Shown here: positions 54,421-62,847 of the stretch, in pieces
Layout of the letters: the number at the start of each line of letters is the position of its first letter
Numbering within the stretch: the stretch's first letter is position 1
From: Bacteroidota bacterium
GTDB taxonomy: Bacteria; Bacteroidota; Bacteroidia; Flavobacteriales; Flavobacteriaceae
Direction of reading: 5' to 3'
NCBI GenBank assembly: GCA_023434025.1
Contig: JAEYTL010000008.1
Coordinates: 271,434 to 335,433, forward strand
DNA length: 64,000 bases
The notes under the pieces: generated by a model
The model's database searches: none
The model's input: the letters and a program-made list of their open reading frames with translations, nothing else
Told to the model about the DNA's origin: nothing
Program-made: the position numbers and the translations under genes

Positions 54421-54499
54421 ACACGGATGCCATGGATAAAACAGATTTTCACAGATTCTAATTGGTTTCACTTCGCTTAAAATGGATTTTAACGGATAC
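54421..54499. repeat. Degenerate GGAT/AGAT-phased intergenic repeat
   Basis: ACACGGAT, GCCATGGAT, AAACAGAT and TTCACAGAT follow at 8-13 base steps, and AAATGGAT plus TTAACGGAT at the end. The pattern resembles the ACACGGAT repeats found between genes of Bacteroidota. No gene. Confidence 0.55.
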
Positions 54500-54530
54500 T
54501 AAACTTCAAAAAATCATGAATCGTTATTCT

Positions 54531-55394
54531 TCAATCGTTAATCAGTTGGGCTTTAATCATTCGGTCATTCCCATAAATATCCTTTCGCAATGCAATGTTT
54601 TTAAAACCTGAATCCGTCAAAAGAGAAACCGTTTCTTTTCCCAAATACTGATTGATTTCAAAAAACAATAACCCGTTCGGTCTGAGGTTTTTTTGAGCCA
54701 GTGCTGCAATTTTCCGATAAAAGACAAGCGGATCATCATCCGGAACAAAAAGAGCCAAATGCGGTTCAAAAGCCAGTACGTTGGTCATGATTTCTGCTTT
54801 TTCCAGCTGACGTACATACGGCGGGTTGGAGACCATTACGTCAAATTGCTTTTCCAGATCAGATGTTTCCAGAATATTCTTCTGTATAAAATGAACCGCT
54901 ACTCCATTCATACCGGCATTTTCTCCGGCTACTTTTAAGGCTTCTTCCGAAATATCCACCGCAAAAACAGTCGATTCAGGCCAATACTTTTTCAAAGAAA
55001 CCGGAATGCATCCTGTTCCGGTTCCGATATCGATCATAACCGGGTTTAATTTGTTCTGCTTTTTAATTTCCTCCAAAATCCAATATACCAATTCTTCCGT
55101 CTCCGGTCTCGGAATCAGTGTGTACTCATTCACTTTAAAAACCAAATCGCAAAAAAACGTTTCTCCTAAAATATATTGAATGGGTTTTTGCATTTTCAGT
55201 TGTTCCAGAACCAGCTTCCATTTTGCCGATGCTGCGGGTGATATTGTCAGTTCAGGTTGCAATGCCAGATCAATTCGTTTAAGCTGATGAAATTTTTCCA
55301 GAACCAGGTAAAAGAAACTGTCGATCTCCTGCTCATCAAAGAAAGGCGACAATTCATTTTGAAAGGACAATTTTATTTCTCTAAAAGTCATCAT
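54531..55394 (-). CDS. prmC: Release factor glutamine methyltransferase PrmC
   Basis: A 287-residue SAM-dependent enzyme that methylates the Gln of the GGQ motif in peptide release factors. The N-terminal helical domain precedes the Rossmann domain with MIDIGTGTGCIPVSLKKYWP (motif I) and the catalytic MVSNPPYVRQLEK. IPRPETEELVYWILE is the family signature loop. Length is normal. It follows the GNAT gene on the same strand without a gap, so the two form an operon. Confidence 0.95.
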   Translation of the reverse strand: MMTFREIKLSFQNELSPFFDEQEIDSFFYLVLEKFHQLKRIDLALQPELTISPAASAKWKLVLEQLKMQKPIQYILGETFFCDLVFKVNEYTLIPRPETEELVYWILEEIKKQNKLNPVMIDIGTGTGCIPVSLKKYWPESTVFAVDISEEALKVAGENAGMNGVAVHFIQKNILETSDLEKQFDVMVSNPPYVRQLEKAEIMTNVLAFEPHLALFVPDDDPLVFYRKIAALAQKNLRPNGLLFFEINQYLGKETVSLLTDSGFKNIALRKDIYGNDRMIKAQLIND

Positions 55395-55877
55395 CTAGTA
55401 TAATTCTTTTAACATCCAAACGGGACAAGAAGTATGGCCTGTGCTGCCCATTGGTGCATCGATATAGTGAAATCCGAATGCTGTATATAATTTTTGGGCA
55501 GAATGCATATAGGGCATGGTTTCCAGATAGCATTTCGTAAAACCGACGGATTGGGCAAAAATCAGGCATTTTTTCATCATTTCCGAACCTAATCCAATCC
55601 CTCTGGCTTCCGGTAGAAAATACATTTTTTGCAGTTCGCATATGGTTTCCGACTCGTTTTCTAACTGGCTGATACCGGCTCCACCCACAACACGGCCTTC
55701 TTTTTCAACCACAAAATAACAGCTCCTTGGTGATGAATAAGCTTCAAACATACTATCCAGCGATGCATCGGCATAAGCTGTTCCCGCTTTGGGCACATCA
55801 TGTTCAATTAAAACCGAACGGATTACAGCAGCAATCTGCTTATTGTCAACGGGTTGAACTAATCGGATTAAAACCAT
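55395..55877 (-). CDS. GNAT family N-acetyltransferase
   Basis: A 160-residue GNAT domain. The acetyl-CoA loop is LPEARGIGLGSEMMKKCL (R/Q-x-x-G-x-G/A type), preceded by GRVVGGAGISQL and followed by KCYLETMPYMHSAQKLYTAF. The acceptor substrate is unknown. The stop lies immediately before the prmC start on the minus strand, suggesting translational coupling. The plus-strand ribD gene diverges from it. Confidence 0.88.
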   Translation of the reverse strand: MVLIRLVQPVDNKQIAAVIRSVLIEHDVPKAGTAYADASLDSMFEAYSSPRSCYFVVEKEGRVVGGAGISQLENESETICELQKMYFLPEARGIGLGSEMMKKCLIFAQSVGFTKCYLETMPYMHSAQKLYTAFGFHYIDAPMGSTGHTSCPVWMLKELY

Positions 55878-55941
55878 AAAAATGAATTCGTTTAATATGT
55901 TGTAAAAGTAAAACTATTTCTACTTTTTAGGGCAAAAAGCG

Positions 55942-55949
55942 TAATTTTG
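55942..55949 (+). promoter_or_regulatory. -7 box of ribD
   Basis: TAATTTTG matches TAnnTTTG exactly; TTTC at 55917-55920 is a near -33 box 21 bases upstream. The predicted transcript start (~55955) almost touches the ATG at 55957. Confidence 0.5.
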
Positions 55950-55956
55950 TGTTTGG

Positions 55957-56994
55957 ATGGAACACGAAAAATACATGCAACGCTGCCTGGAACTGGCTCA
56001 AAACGGATTGGGAACCACCTACCCTAACCCGATGGTGGGCAGTGTAATTGTTTATGACGGTAAAATCATCGGAGAAGGATGGCATCAGAAAGCGGGCGAA
56101 CCACATGCGGAAGTAAATGCCATAAATTCTGTAAAAGACAAATCATTATTATCAAAATCAACTATATATGTTAGTTTAGAACCTTGCAGTCATTTTGGAA
56201 AAACACCGCCGTGCTGTGATTTGATCATTCATCATAAAATCCCGAATGTGGTGGTGGGCACCGTTGACCCCAATGAAAAAGTTGCCGGAAAAGGAATTGA
56301 TAAACTTCGCCAATCGGGAGCATCCGTAATGGTCGGTATTTTAGAAAAACAATGCCGTGAGCTCAACCGGCGTTTTTTTACCTTCCATAACCTGAAAAGA
56401 CCCTATATTATTCTGAAATGGGCAGAAAGTTCTGATGGTTTTCTTGCTCCCCTGACCAAAGAAGCACAAAGGCCGGTCTGGATTACCAATCCGTATTCCA
56501 GGCAACTGGTGCACAAATGGCGGACAGAAGAACAGGCTATTTTGGTAGGTACCAACACCGTTCTGGAAGACAACCCTCAATTAAGCAGCAGGGATTGGAG
56601 CGGAAATAACCCGGTACGGGTCGTTTTAGACCGTTCCGGAAAAATAACCCCTGATTACGAAGTAAAACACGGCAAACAGCTCACGATTTTTATCACAGAA
56701 AAAGAAAATTTTGTTACGGTTGAAAATTGTATGACCGAAACCATTATCTTTGATTATCAACTGGCTGAAAAAATAAGTAATTTACTTTTTAAAAAAGGTA
56801 TTCAATCGGTCATCATCGAAGGCGGACTTCAAACATTACAAACCTTTATTGAGGCGGATTTATGGGATGAGTCACGGATTTTTAAAGGAAATTTAATTTT
56901 ACAGCAAGGAACAAAAGCCCCAGCCATTGCCGGCAAAACCGTGAAACGAAAAACAATTTTAAATGATGAACTTTTAACGATTAAAAGGCTATGA
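55957..56994 (+). CDS. ribD: Bifunctional riboflavin deaminase/reductase RibD
   Basis: A 345-residue enzyme for two steps of riboflavin synthesis: deamination of the pyrimidine and reduction of the ribose side chain. The deaminase zinc site is HAEVNAI plus EPCSHFGKTPPCC (residues ~50 and ~75-85), and PNPMVGSVIVYDGKIIGEGWH is conserved. The reductase domain follows (LKWAESSDGFL, WRTEEQAILVGTNTVLEDNP, VIIEGGLQTLQTF). The start may be nearly leaderless given the promoter position; a second ATG at codon 7 is an alternative. The HAD gene overlaps its end by four bases. Confidence 0.94.
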   Translation: MEHEKYMQRCLELAQNGLGTTYPNPMVGSVIVYDGKIIGEGWHQKAGEPHAEVNAINSVKDKSLLSKSTIYVSLEPCSHFGKTPPCCDLIIHHKIPNVVVGTVDPNEKVAGKGIDKLRQSGASVMVGILEKQCRELNRRFFTFHNLKRPYIILKWAESSDGFLAPLTKEAQRPVWITNPYSRQLVHKWRTEEQAILVGTNTVLEDNPQLSSRDWSGNNPVRVVLDRSGKITPDYEVKHGKQLTIFITEKENFVTVENCMTETIIFDYQLAEKISNLLFKKGIQSVIIEGGLQTLQTFIEADLWDESRIFKGNLILQQGTKAPAIAGKTVKRKTILNDELLTIKRL

Positions 56995-57599
56995 TTAATA
57001 CAATTATTTTCGATTTTGGGGATATTTTTATAAATCTTAACAAGCCGGGAGTTGATCAGGCATTCCGCAAGTTGGGTTTAAAGGAATGGTATGCCGACAT
57101 AGACGAATTGAACAAACGTTTTGAAACTGGTAAAGCCACGGAATTAGAATTTATCCAGGGTTTCCAAAAGTACCTTCCCAACGCCACGGTTGACGATATC
57201 CGAAAAGCGTGGAATGCTGTTTTAGGTGATTTTCCGGAATACCGCCTGGAGTTCCTGCAAAGCCTGAAAGGAAAATACCGTTTGTTTTTACTGACCAATA
57301 CCGATATGATTCACATAGAACATTTTGAACACAAAGAAGGAATGTCGGTCACCCGGGATTTTTATAATTGTTTTGAAAAGGTCTATTACTCCTATGAACT
57401 CGGCATGAGAAAACCGGATGTAAACATTTTTAACTACCTGATTCAAAAGCATGATTTATCCCCCAGAAGAACATTGTTTGTAGATGACAAAAAAGAGAAC
57501 ACGGATGCCGCAGCTTCATTGGGGATTGAGGTATGGAACTTACAGGTCGGCCAAGAAGATGTGACTGATTTATTTGCCAAAAAAATAATTACCCTGTGA
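56991..57599 (+). CDS. HAD family hydrolase
   Basis: A 202-residue HAD subfamily IA phosphatase-like protein. Motif I is IIFDFGDIFINL with the Asp nucleophile but Gly at the second position as in many DFGG-type members. Motif II is LLTNTD, motif III the Lys in YELGMRKPDVNIF and motif IV LFVDDKKENTDAAASLG. It overlaps ribD by ATGA and the next gene by GTGA, so all three are coupled. The missing phosphatase for the riboflavin intermediate in many bacteria is a HAD enzyme, so that role is possible but unproven. Confidence 0.87.
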   Translation: MINTIIFDFGDIFINLNKPGVDQAFRKLGLKEWYADIDELNKRFETGKATELEFIQGFQKYLPNATVDDIRKAWNAVLGDFPEYRLEFLQSLKGKYRLFLLTNTDMIHIEHFEHKEGMSVTRDFYNCFEKVYYSYELGMRKPDVNIFNYLIQKHDLSPRRTLFVDDKKENTDAAASLGIEVWNLQVGQEDVTDLFAKKIITL

Positions 57600-58456
57600 T
57601 ATACATTGTTTTGAGTGTTATTTTTAACGCTGTTCTCTTTGTTATTCTGAAAATTTTTGCCCGTTTCAACATCAACACCCTGCAGGCTTTGGTCGTCAAC
57701 TATTTTACAGCTTTTGCCATGGGTCTTTGGTTGTCAGACCAACGCTTTGACTACAACGAAATACTCGAAAAACCCTGGTATCCCGGTAGCTTTATGCTGG
57801 GTTTTCTCTTTATCGGCGTTTTTTATGTCACGGCTTTAACTTCACAGCAAAACGGACTTTCTGTGGCATCGGTAGCTTCAAAAATGTCGGTCATCATCCC
57901 CATCTGTTTGGGCGTCGTATTATTTGATGAAAAATTTGGCATTCAAAAGATAATCGGTATTCTGATGGCTTTGACTGCTGTATATTTTACCTCCAAAAAA
58001 GAAAAAGGAGTCGTTGACCGTTCAGCCAACCTGCTTTATCCGACCCTGGTCTTTCTGGGAGCCGGATCCATCGATGCCGGTTTGAAAATAATGCAGCATA
58101 ATTATCTTCCGGATAGCGACATTTCATTATTCTCATCGCATACCTTTCTGATGGCCTTTTCAGTTGGGATCATACTAATCGCTGTAAACCTGCTCAAAGG
58201 TAAAATGAAAATTGCCGGTAAAAATATTTTAGCCGGCTTTATACTTGGCGTACCCAATTATTTTTCACTTTACTATTTAATTAAAATGCTGGACAGTGAA
58301 GTCTTTGAAAGTTCAACGATTTTTACGATTCACAACGTGGCCATCGTAATGCTTTCCACCTTAACAGGCATTTTGTTTTTTAATGAAAAGATTTCCGTCC
58401 GCAATGCAGCCGGAATAGCAATGGCCTTACTCGCCATCTTTTTAGTCACCAGTTAA
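57596..58456 (+). CDS. EamA-type transporter (drug/metabolite superfamily)
   Basis: A 286-residue inner-membrane protein with about ten hydrophobic helices in two EamA repeats (ALTSQQNGLSVASVASKMSV in the first; STIFTIHNVAIVMLSTLTGI in the second). The substrate is unknown. It starts with GTG inside the TGA of the HAD gene (GTGA overlap). An LFDEKFGIQKIIGILMALTA segment marks the end of the first repeat. The YigZ-like gene follows one base after its stop. Confidence 0.87.
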   Translation: MIYIVLSVIFNAVLFVILKIFARFNINTLQALVVNYFTAFAMGLWLSDQRFDYNEILEKPWYPGSFMLGFLFIGVFYVTALTSQQNGLSVASVASKMSVIIPICLGVVLFDEKFGIQKIIGILMALTAVYFTSKKEKGVVDRSANLLYPTLVFLGAGSIDAGLKIMQHNYLPDSDISLFSSHTFLMAFSVGIILIAVNLLKGKMKIAGKNILAGFILGVPNYFSLYYLIKMLDSEVFESSTIFTIHNVAIVMLSTLTGILFFNEKISVRNAAGIAMALLAIFLVTS

Positions 58457-58457
58457 C

Positions 58458-59072
58458 ATGAATAACTACAAAGATACCTATAGAACCATTTTACAACCCA
58501 CTGAAGCAGTACTGTTCAAAGAAAAAAACAGCAAATTCTTTGGTTATGCTTTTCCCGTTTTGGATGAAGAGCAAATCAAAAATTACCTGGAACAGGTAAA
58601 AAAAGAACATTTTTCAGCCAGGCACTGGTGCTATGCTTATCAGTTAGGAACAGAAAAAATAAGCTTCAGGGCCAATGATGACGGCGAACCCAATAACAGT
58701 GCGGGTATGCCAATTTACGGACAGATTCAGTCTTTTGAAGTTACCAATATATTAATTGTAGTAGTCCGTTATTTTGGCGGTGTAAAATTAGGTGTTGGCG
58801 GATTAATTTCTGCTTACAGAACGACTGCTCAGATGACTTTGGAAAGTGCCGGAATCATTGAAAAAACAATCGATGTGTCTTTCAAACTGACTTTTGACTA
58901 CAAGAACATGAACAAAGTGATGCGGATTATCAAAGAAAAAAACCTTGAAATCGTTTCGCAAAAAATGGAAATGAACTGTGAGATCATCCTTTCGACCCGA
59001 AAAAAAAATGCCGAAAACCTATTCGACATTTTTTCAAATTTATTTGAAATTGAAATAGTTAAATCAGACTAA
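58458..59072 (+). CDS. YigZ/IMPACT family protein
   Basis: A 204-residue protein of the YigZ/IMPACT family. The N-terminal domain bears KEKNSKFFGYAFPVLDEEQI, HFSARHWCYAY, FRANDDGEPNNSAGMPIYGQ and VVRYFGGVKLGVGGLISAYR, the clear family signature. The C-terminal DUF1949-like domain is ferredoxin-like. IMPACT relatives bind ribosomes or nucleic acids in translation control; the bacterial role is unclear. It is the last gene of the plus-strand unit beginning with ribD. Its stop overlaps the opposing thioesterase stop by four bases. Confidence 0.92.
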   Translation: MNNYKDTYRTILQPTEAVLFKEKNSKFFGYAFPVLDEEQIKNYLEQVKKEHFSARHWCYAYQLGTEKISFRANDDGEPNNSAGMPIYGQIQSFEVTNILIVVVRYFGGVKLGVGGLISAYRTTAQMTLESAGIIEKTIDVSFKLTFDYKNMNKVMRIIKEKNLEIVSQKMEMNCEIILSTRKKNAENLFDIFSNLFEIEIVKSD

Positions 59073-59485
59073 TTTTCTAACGCTTCTATTTTTTCAATTA
59101 TTGCTTTTATATTTTCTGGCGGCACAATTGGTTTACCGGTTTTGATATCCACAAACACCAAAACAAAATCGGCTGTTGTTAATAACTCGCCATTTTCGTT
59201 CTCAATTTTACATTCAAATTCTATCTTAACTGAGCTTTGACTTTTATATTTAGTTTTTACAGTAAGTAAATCATCGTAACGTGCTGGCCTTTTGTAATTT
59301 ATAGTAATATTAACAATAGGAAGTGCCACACCGCTCTCTTCCATGCTTTTATAAGAAATCCCTTGATTTCTAAGCCATTCCACACGTCCGATCTCAAAAT
59401 ATGGTAAATAATTTCCGTGATAAACCACTCCCATTTGATCTGTTTCGGAATAACGCACCCTAACCTGTAATTGATGTTCTTTCAT
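59069..59485 (-). CDS. Acyl-CoA thioesterase (hotdog fold, YbgC/FadM-like)
   Basis: A 138-residue single hotdog-domain thioesterase. VRYSETDQMGVVYHGNYLPY carries the 4-hydroxybenzoyl-CoA thioesterase-type Asp and the helix that follows. It hydrolyses acyl-CoA thioesters; chain-length preference is unknown. It lies tail to tail with the YigZ-like gene and diverges from dnaA. Confidence 0.9.
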   Translation of the reverse strand: MKEHQLQVRVRYSETDQMGVVYHGNYLPYFEIGRVEWLRNQGISYKSMEESGVALPIVNITINYKRPARYDDLLTVKTKYKSQSSVKIEFECKIENENGELLTTADFVLVFVDIKTGKPIVPPENIKAIIEKIEALEN

Positions 59486-59603
59486 AATTTTCTGTAATAT
59501 TTTTCGTTATTAGTATTTTAGGCCACACGGCATCTTTACAACATTTTTTTTATAAAATCAATAGCAATTAATTTTTTTTTACGTTTTTTTGTTCACATAT
59601 TTG

Positions 59604-59622
59604 TTATCCCAAAAGTTGATAA
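59604..59622. promoter_or_regulatory. Paired DnaA-box-like sites upstream of dnaA
   Basis: TTATCCCAA (59604-59612) faces AGTTGATAA (59614-59622; TTATCAACT on the other strand), one or two mismatches each from TTATCCACA. They may serve dnaA autoregulation. The 198-base gap is AT-rich, but no full origin can be claimed. Confidence 0.3.
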
Positions 59623-59683
59623 AGAAACACCCTGTTTTCTTTGTAAGATAACCTTTAGTAAACAACAAAATTTATAGAATAAT

Positions 59684-61111
59684 ATGAGCAAAACTGCGGA
59701 ATCGGTATGGGAGAACTGTCTATCTTTTATAAAAGACAATATTCAGGAGCAAGCATACAAAACTTGGTTCGAGCCGATTAAGTCAGTGGAACTCACAGAC
59801 AATGCTTTATACATTCAGGTACCCAGCAAATTTTTCTATGAATGGTTAGAGGAGCACTATGTAAAATTACTCAAAGTGGCCCTGACCAAAGAACTTGGAA
59901 AAAATGCAAAGTTACTGTATAAAATCAAAATGGAAAACACTTATGGCAACAAACAACCATTCACGGAACAATTGCCAAGTGCCCATCGCAGTCCGGTAAA
60001 ACCACAAGACGTTGACGCTCCCCTGAAAAACCTGAGCCCTGAACTTAAAAACCCGTTTGTAATTCCGGGAATCAGGAATTTAAAGATTGAATCACAATTA
60101 AACGCCAACTACAGTTTTGATAATTTTCTGGAAGGTGACTCCAACCGCCTGGCCCGTTCTGCCGGTATGGCTGTTGCCAACAAACCCGGAGGAACATCTT
60201 TTAATCCGTTACTGATATTCGGCGGAGTCGGTTTGGGCAAAACGCATTTAGCCCATGCCATTGGGGTGGAAATCAAAGACAAGTATCCTGATAAAACGGT
60301 GCTTTATATTTCTGCTGAGGTATTCACACAACAATATATTGACTCTGTTAAAAAGAATACACGAAACGACTTTATCCATTTTTATCAGCTAATCGATGTA
60401 TTGATTATTGACGATGTACAGTTTCTTTCCGGAAAATCAGGAACACAGGATGTATTTTTCCACATTTTTAACTTCCTTCACCAAAACGGGAAGCAAGTTA
60501 TTCTGACCTCCGACAAAGCTCCGGTTGACATGCAGGATATTGAGCAACGGTTATTATCCCGTTTTAAATGGGGATTATCGGCAGAATTACACCAACCTGA
60601 CTACGAAACACGTATCTCTATCCTTAAAAACATTCTGTACCGGGATGGCGTAGAAATGCCCGAAGAGATTATAGAATACGTAGCCCGTAACATAAAAACC
60701 AACGTTCGTGAACTGGAAGGGGCAATCATTTCGCTGATCGCTCAATCATCTTTCAACAAAAAAGAGGTAACACTGGACCTGGCCAAAAGCATCGTAGAAA
60801 AATTCGTTAAAAACGTAAAACGGGAAATATCCATCGATTATATTCAAAAGGTCGTTTCTGATTATTTTCAGCTGGATGTAGATACACTTCAGTCTAAAAC
60901 CAGAAAACGCCATGTGGTGCAGGCCAGGCAATTAGCCATGTTTTTTGCTAAAAAATTCACGAAAGCTTCTTTGGCCAACATTGGTTCTCAGATTGGCGAC
61001 CGTGATCATGCCACCGTATTGCACGCCTGTAAAACCGTTGACAACTTAGTAACAACCGATAAGCAGTTCCGGAAATTTGTAGAAGATATTCACAAAAAAC
61101 TTTCCTTATAA
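59684..61111 (+). CDS. dnaA: Chromosomal replication initiator DnaA
   Basis: A 475-residue initiator. Domain I (SVWENCLSFIKDNIQEQAYK) binds helicase and regulators. A linker of ~60 residues follows. The AAA+ domain has Walker A GGVGLGKTHLAHAIG, Walker B VLIIDDVQFLSGK and sensor II NVRELEGAIISL. Domain IV (HVVQARQLAMFFAKKFTKAS, GDRDHATVLHACKTVDNL) binds DnaA boxes. Length is normal. Followed by the phosphatase and methyltransferase genes in the order often seen near the flavobacterial origin. Confidence 0.97.
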   Translation: MSKTAESVWENCLSFIKDNIQEQAYKTWFEPIKSVELTDNALYIQVPSKFFYEWLEEHYVKLLKVALTKELGKNAKLLYKIKMENTYGNKQPFTEQLPSAHRSPVKPQDVDAPLKNLSPELKNPFVIPGIRNLKIESQLNANYSFDNFLEGDSNRLARSAGMAVANKPGGTSFNPLLIFGGVGLGKTHLAHAIGVEIKDKYPDKTVLYISAEVFTQQYIDSVKKNTRNDFIHFYQLIDVLIIDDVQFLSGKSGTQDVFFHIFNFLHQNGKQVILTSDKAPVDMQDIEQRLLSRFKWGLSAELHQPDYETRISILKNILYRDGVEMPEEIIEYVARNIKTNVRELEGAIISLIAQSSFNKKEVTLDLAKSIVEKFVKNVKREISIDYIQKVVSDYFQLDVDTLQSKTRKRHVVQARQLAMFFAKKFTKASLANIGSQIGDRDHATVLHACKTVDNLVTTDKQFRKFVEDIHKKLSL

Positions 61112-61175
61112 AAAGATAATTTCAGTATTCTTATTACCTTTGAGTACTGAAATTATTTTTTAAGAATCTACATGT

Positions 61176-61649
61176 ATGCCTGTTAAAATTTTAATGGTTT
61201 GTCTGGGAAACATCTGCCGTTCACCACTGGCCGAAGGTATTTTAGCCTCTAAGCTTCCAAGTGATGATTTTTTTGTTGATTCAGCCGGAACCGGTCATTG
61301 GCATGTGGGAAATCCACCGGACAAAAGATCGGTGCTCACCGCAGAAAAAAACGGAATCGACATCACTAACCAACGCGGAAAGTTATTCAAACCTTCTTTT
61401 TTTCAGGAATACGATTACATTTATGTCATGGATACCAATAATTATGCTGACGTTATCCGCATGGCAAAAAATGACGACGACAAAAAAAAGGTACAGCTTA
61501 TTCTGGATGAAGTTTTTCCGGGTGAAAATGTAGATGTTCCGGATCCGTATCATGGCACACTGAGTAATTTTGATCAGGTTTTTGAAATGCTGGATGAAGC
61601 TTGTGAAAGCATTGCTGCTAAGCTTTTAGAAAAAAAACAGTCTCTGTAA
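61176..61649 (+). CDS. Low-molecular-weight protein-tyrosine phosphatase
   Basis: A 157-residue phosphatase. The P-loop is MVCLGNICRSPLAEGIL (CX5R: Cys nucleophile at residue 9, Arg at 15), and the general-acid Asp lies in VPDPYHGT (~125). It removes phosphate from Tyr or low-mass substrates; partners are unknown. It lies 64 bases behind dnaA and 46 bases before the methyltransferase gene. Confidence 0.93.
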   Translation: MPVKILMVCLGNICRSPLAEGILASKLPSDDFFVDSAGTGHWHVGNPPDKRSVLTAEKNGIDITNQRGKLFKPSFFQEYDYIYVMDTNNYADVIRMAKNDDDKKKVQLILDEVFPGENVDVPDPYHGTLSNFDQVFEMLDEACESIAAKLLEKKQSL

Positions 61650-61682
61650 ACCTGACAGGTCTCAAAAAACCCTGTCACGTTT
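61649..61682. repeat. Imperfect hairpin between phosphatase and methyltransferase genes
   Basis: AACCTGACAGGT pairs with CCCTGTCACGTT at 10 of 12 positions with a loop of ~10 bases. Possibly a weak terminator or small repeat. Confidence 0.45.
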
Positions 61683-61695
61683 AAAATATATCCGA

Positions 61696-62418
61696 ATGAA
61701 ACCAATCACTTTTAAAGGAAAACTCTATTTAATTCCAACCACCCTGGGCGAAGTAGCTCCCAACGACGTGTTGCCTCAAACCGTTAAAAGAGCCATCGAC
61801 TTCATCAATGATTATGTGGTGGAAAACGAAAAAACAGCCCGCCGGTTCATCAAATCAGTTAATCCTGAAAAAGTACAGGCAAACCTGAGAATTCATGTGT
61901 TAAATAAGCACACCGAAATTTCGGAACACAATACCATGATCCAGCCTTGTCTGGAAGGCCGGAATGTAGGCTTAATGAGTGAAGCAGGCTGTCCGGGTGT
62001 AGCAGACCCGGGTGCTGCCATTGTAAAACTGGCTCATGAAAAAGGGATTCAGGTAGTGCCTTTGGTTGGCCCCTCTTCGATCCTGCTGGCTCTGATGGGC
62101 TCCGGCATGAACGGTCAGAATTTTGCATTTAACGGTTACCTGCCCATTGATAAAAGTGAAAAAAAAGCGGCTTTAAAAAACCTCGAACGTTTGTCGTTTG
62201 AAAAAAACCAGGCCCAGATTTTTATTGAAACTCCTTACCGCAATAACAAATTACTGGAAGACATGCTGCAATCACTTCAAAATACTACACGGCTTTGTAT
62301 TGCAGCCGATATCACACTGCCAACCGAATACATCAAAACATTGACGGTAAACGACTGGAAAAAAACAAAAGTCGATTTACACAACCGGCCTGCTATTTTT
62401 ATTGTTCAGAAATCGTAA
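61696..62418 (+). CDS. SAM-dependent methyltransferase (RsmI-like)
   Basis: A 240-residue enzyme of the tetrapyrrole-methylase fold. GKLYLIPTTLGEVAPNDVLP is the N-terminus, GLMSEAGCPGVADPG and GPSSILLALMGSGMNGQNFAFNG the SAM-binding core. RsmI methylates 16S rRNA C1402; this Bacteroidota paralogue is shorter than E. coli RsmI (~286) and its target is not established, so no symbol is given. It is the third gene of the dnaA group. Confidence 0.85.
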   Translation: MKPITFKGKLYLIPTTLGEVAPNDVLPQTVKRAIDFINDYVVENEKTARRFIKSVNPEKVQANLRIHVLNKHTEISEHNTMIQPCLEGRNVGLMSEAGCPGVADPGAAIVKLAHEKGIQVVPLVGPSSILLALMGSGMNGQNFAFNGYLPIDKSEKKAALKNLERLSFEKNQAQIFIETPYRNNKLLEDMLQSLQNTTRLCIAADITLPTEYIKTLTVNDWKKTKVDLHNRPAIFIVQKS

Positions 62419-62537
62419 AGACTTCTTTATGATAACTTTTTCTCTGTTATAAGATAGTCGTTAAAATCATTTTAAAAAATCGATTATGAAGGACTATTTA
62501 ATTTCATTATTTTATAGACAAGGATAAAATTACATCT

Positions 62538-62575
62538 ATTTTGTTTAGTATTTTAAATAAAATACTAAACAAAAT
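62538..62575. repeat. Perfect 38-base palindrome
   Basis: ATTTTGTTTAGTATTTTA (62538-62555) and its exact reverse complement (62558-62575) separated by two A. No T run follows, so it is not a standard terminator; operator or cruciform is possible. Confidence 0.85.
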
Positions 62576-62696
62576 CACTTTTTTAAGTTAAACAGAAAAA
62601 TATTTTCAAAAAATAGTGCTGGTTTACGATATTTCTCTTATTATTGCAACCGTTGGGGTTAAGAGAGGGTATTTTCCAAATAAATCTTTTACGGTG

Positions 62697-62772
62697 CTGT
62701 GAAAAAGTTAATACGTTGCGGTTTGTTTTGTCATAATAGACAAAATAAACAAAACGTTAACACTTTTTACAG
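62697..62772. repeat. Long nested imperfect hairpin
   Basis: CTGTGAAAAAGTTAATACGTT (62697-62717) pairs with AACGTTAACACTTTTTACAG (62753-62772), with an inner stem TTTTGTC/GACAAAA around ATAATA. Confidence 0.65.
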
Positions 62773-62781
62773 AAAATCTGT

Positions 62782-62847
62782 AAAATGGTTTTTGGCATGC
62801 GGGCTACCTTGCCCCCGATTAAAGTACGTATCCGTAAAAACCATTTT
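62782..62847 (+). repeat. Inverted repeat bracketing the leader of the repeat-protein gene
   Basis: AAAATGGTTTTT (62782-62793) is the exact reverse complement of AAAAACCATTTT (62836-62847), which directly precedes the ATG at 62848. In RNA this 12-bp stem would end at the start codon and could hide it. Confidence 0.6.

Larger units (their letters stand above)
62419..62847. other. Long intergenic region rich in inverted repeats
   Basis: 429 bases with no open frame of note. It contains the 38-base palindrome (62538-62575), a nested hairpin (62697-62772) and a third inverted repeat that ends at the next start codon (62782-62847). The region reads as a regulatory stretch upstream of the secreted repeat protein. 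Confidence 0.6.

Noticed and set aside
59486..59683. Replication origin next to dnaA
   Set aside because: Only two imperfect DnaA-box-like sites are present; without skew data or a box cluster the origin cannot be placed here.
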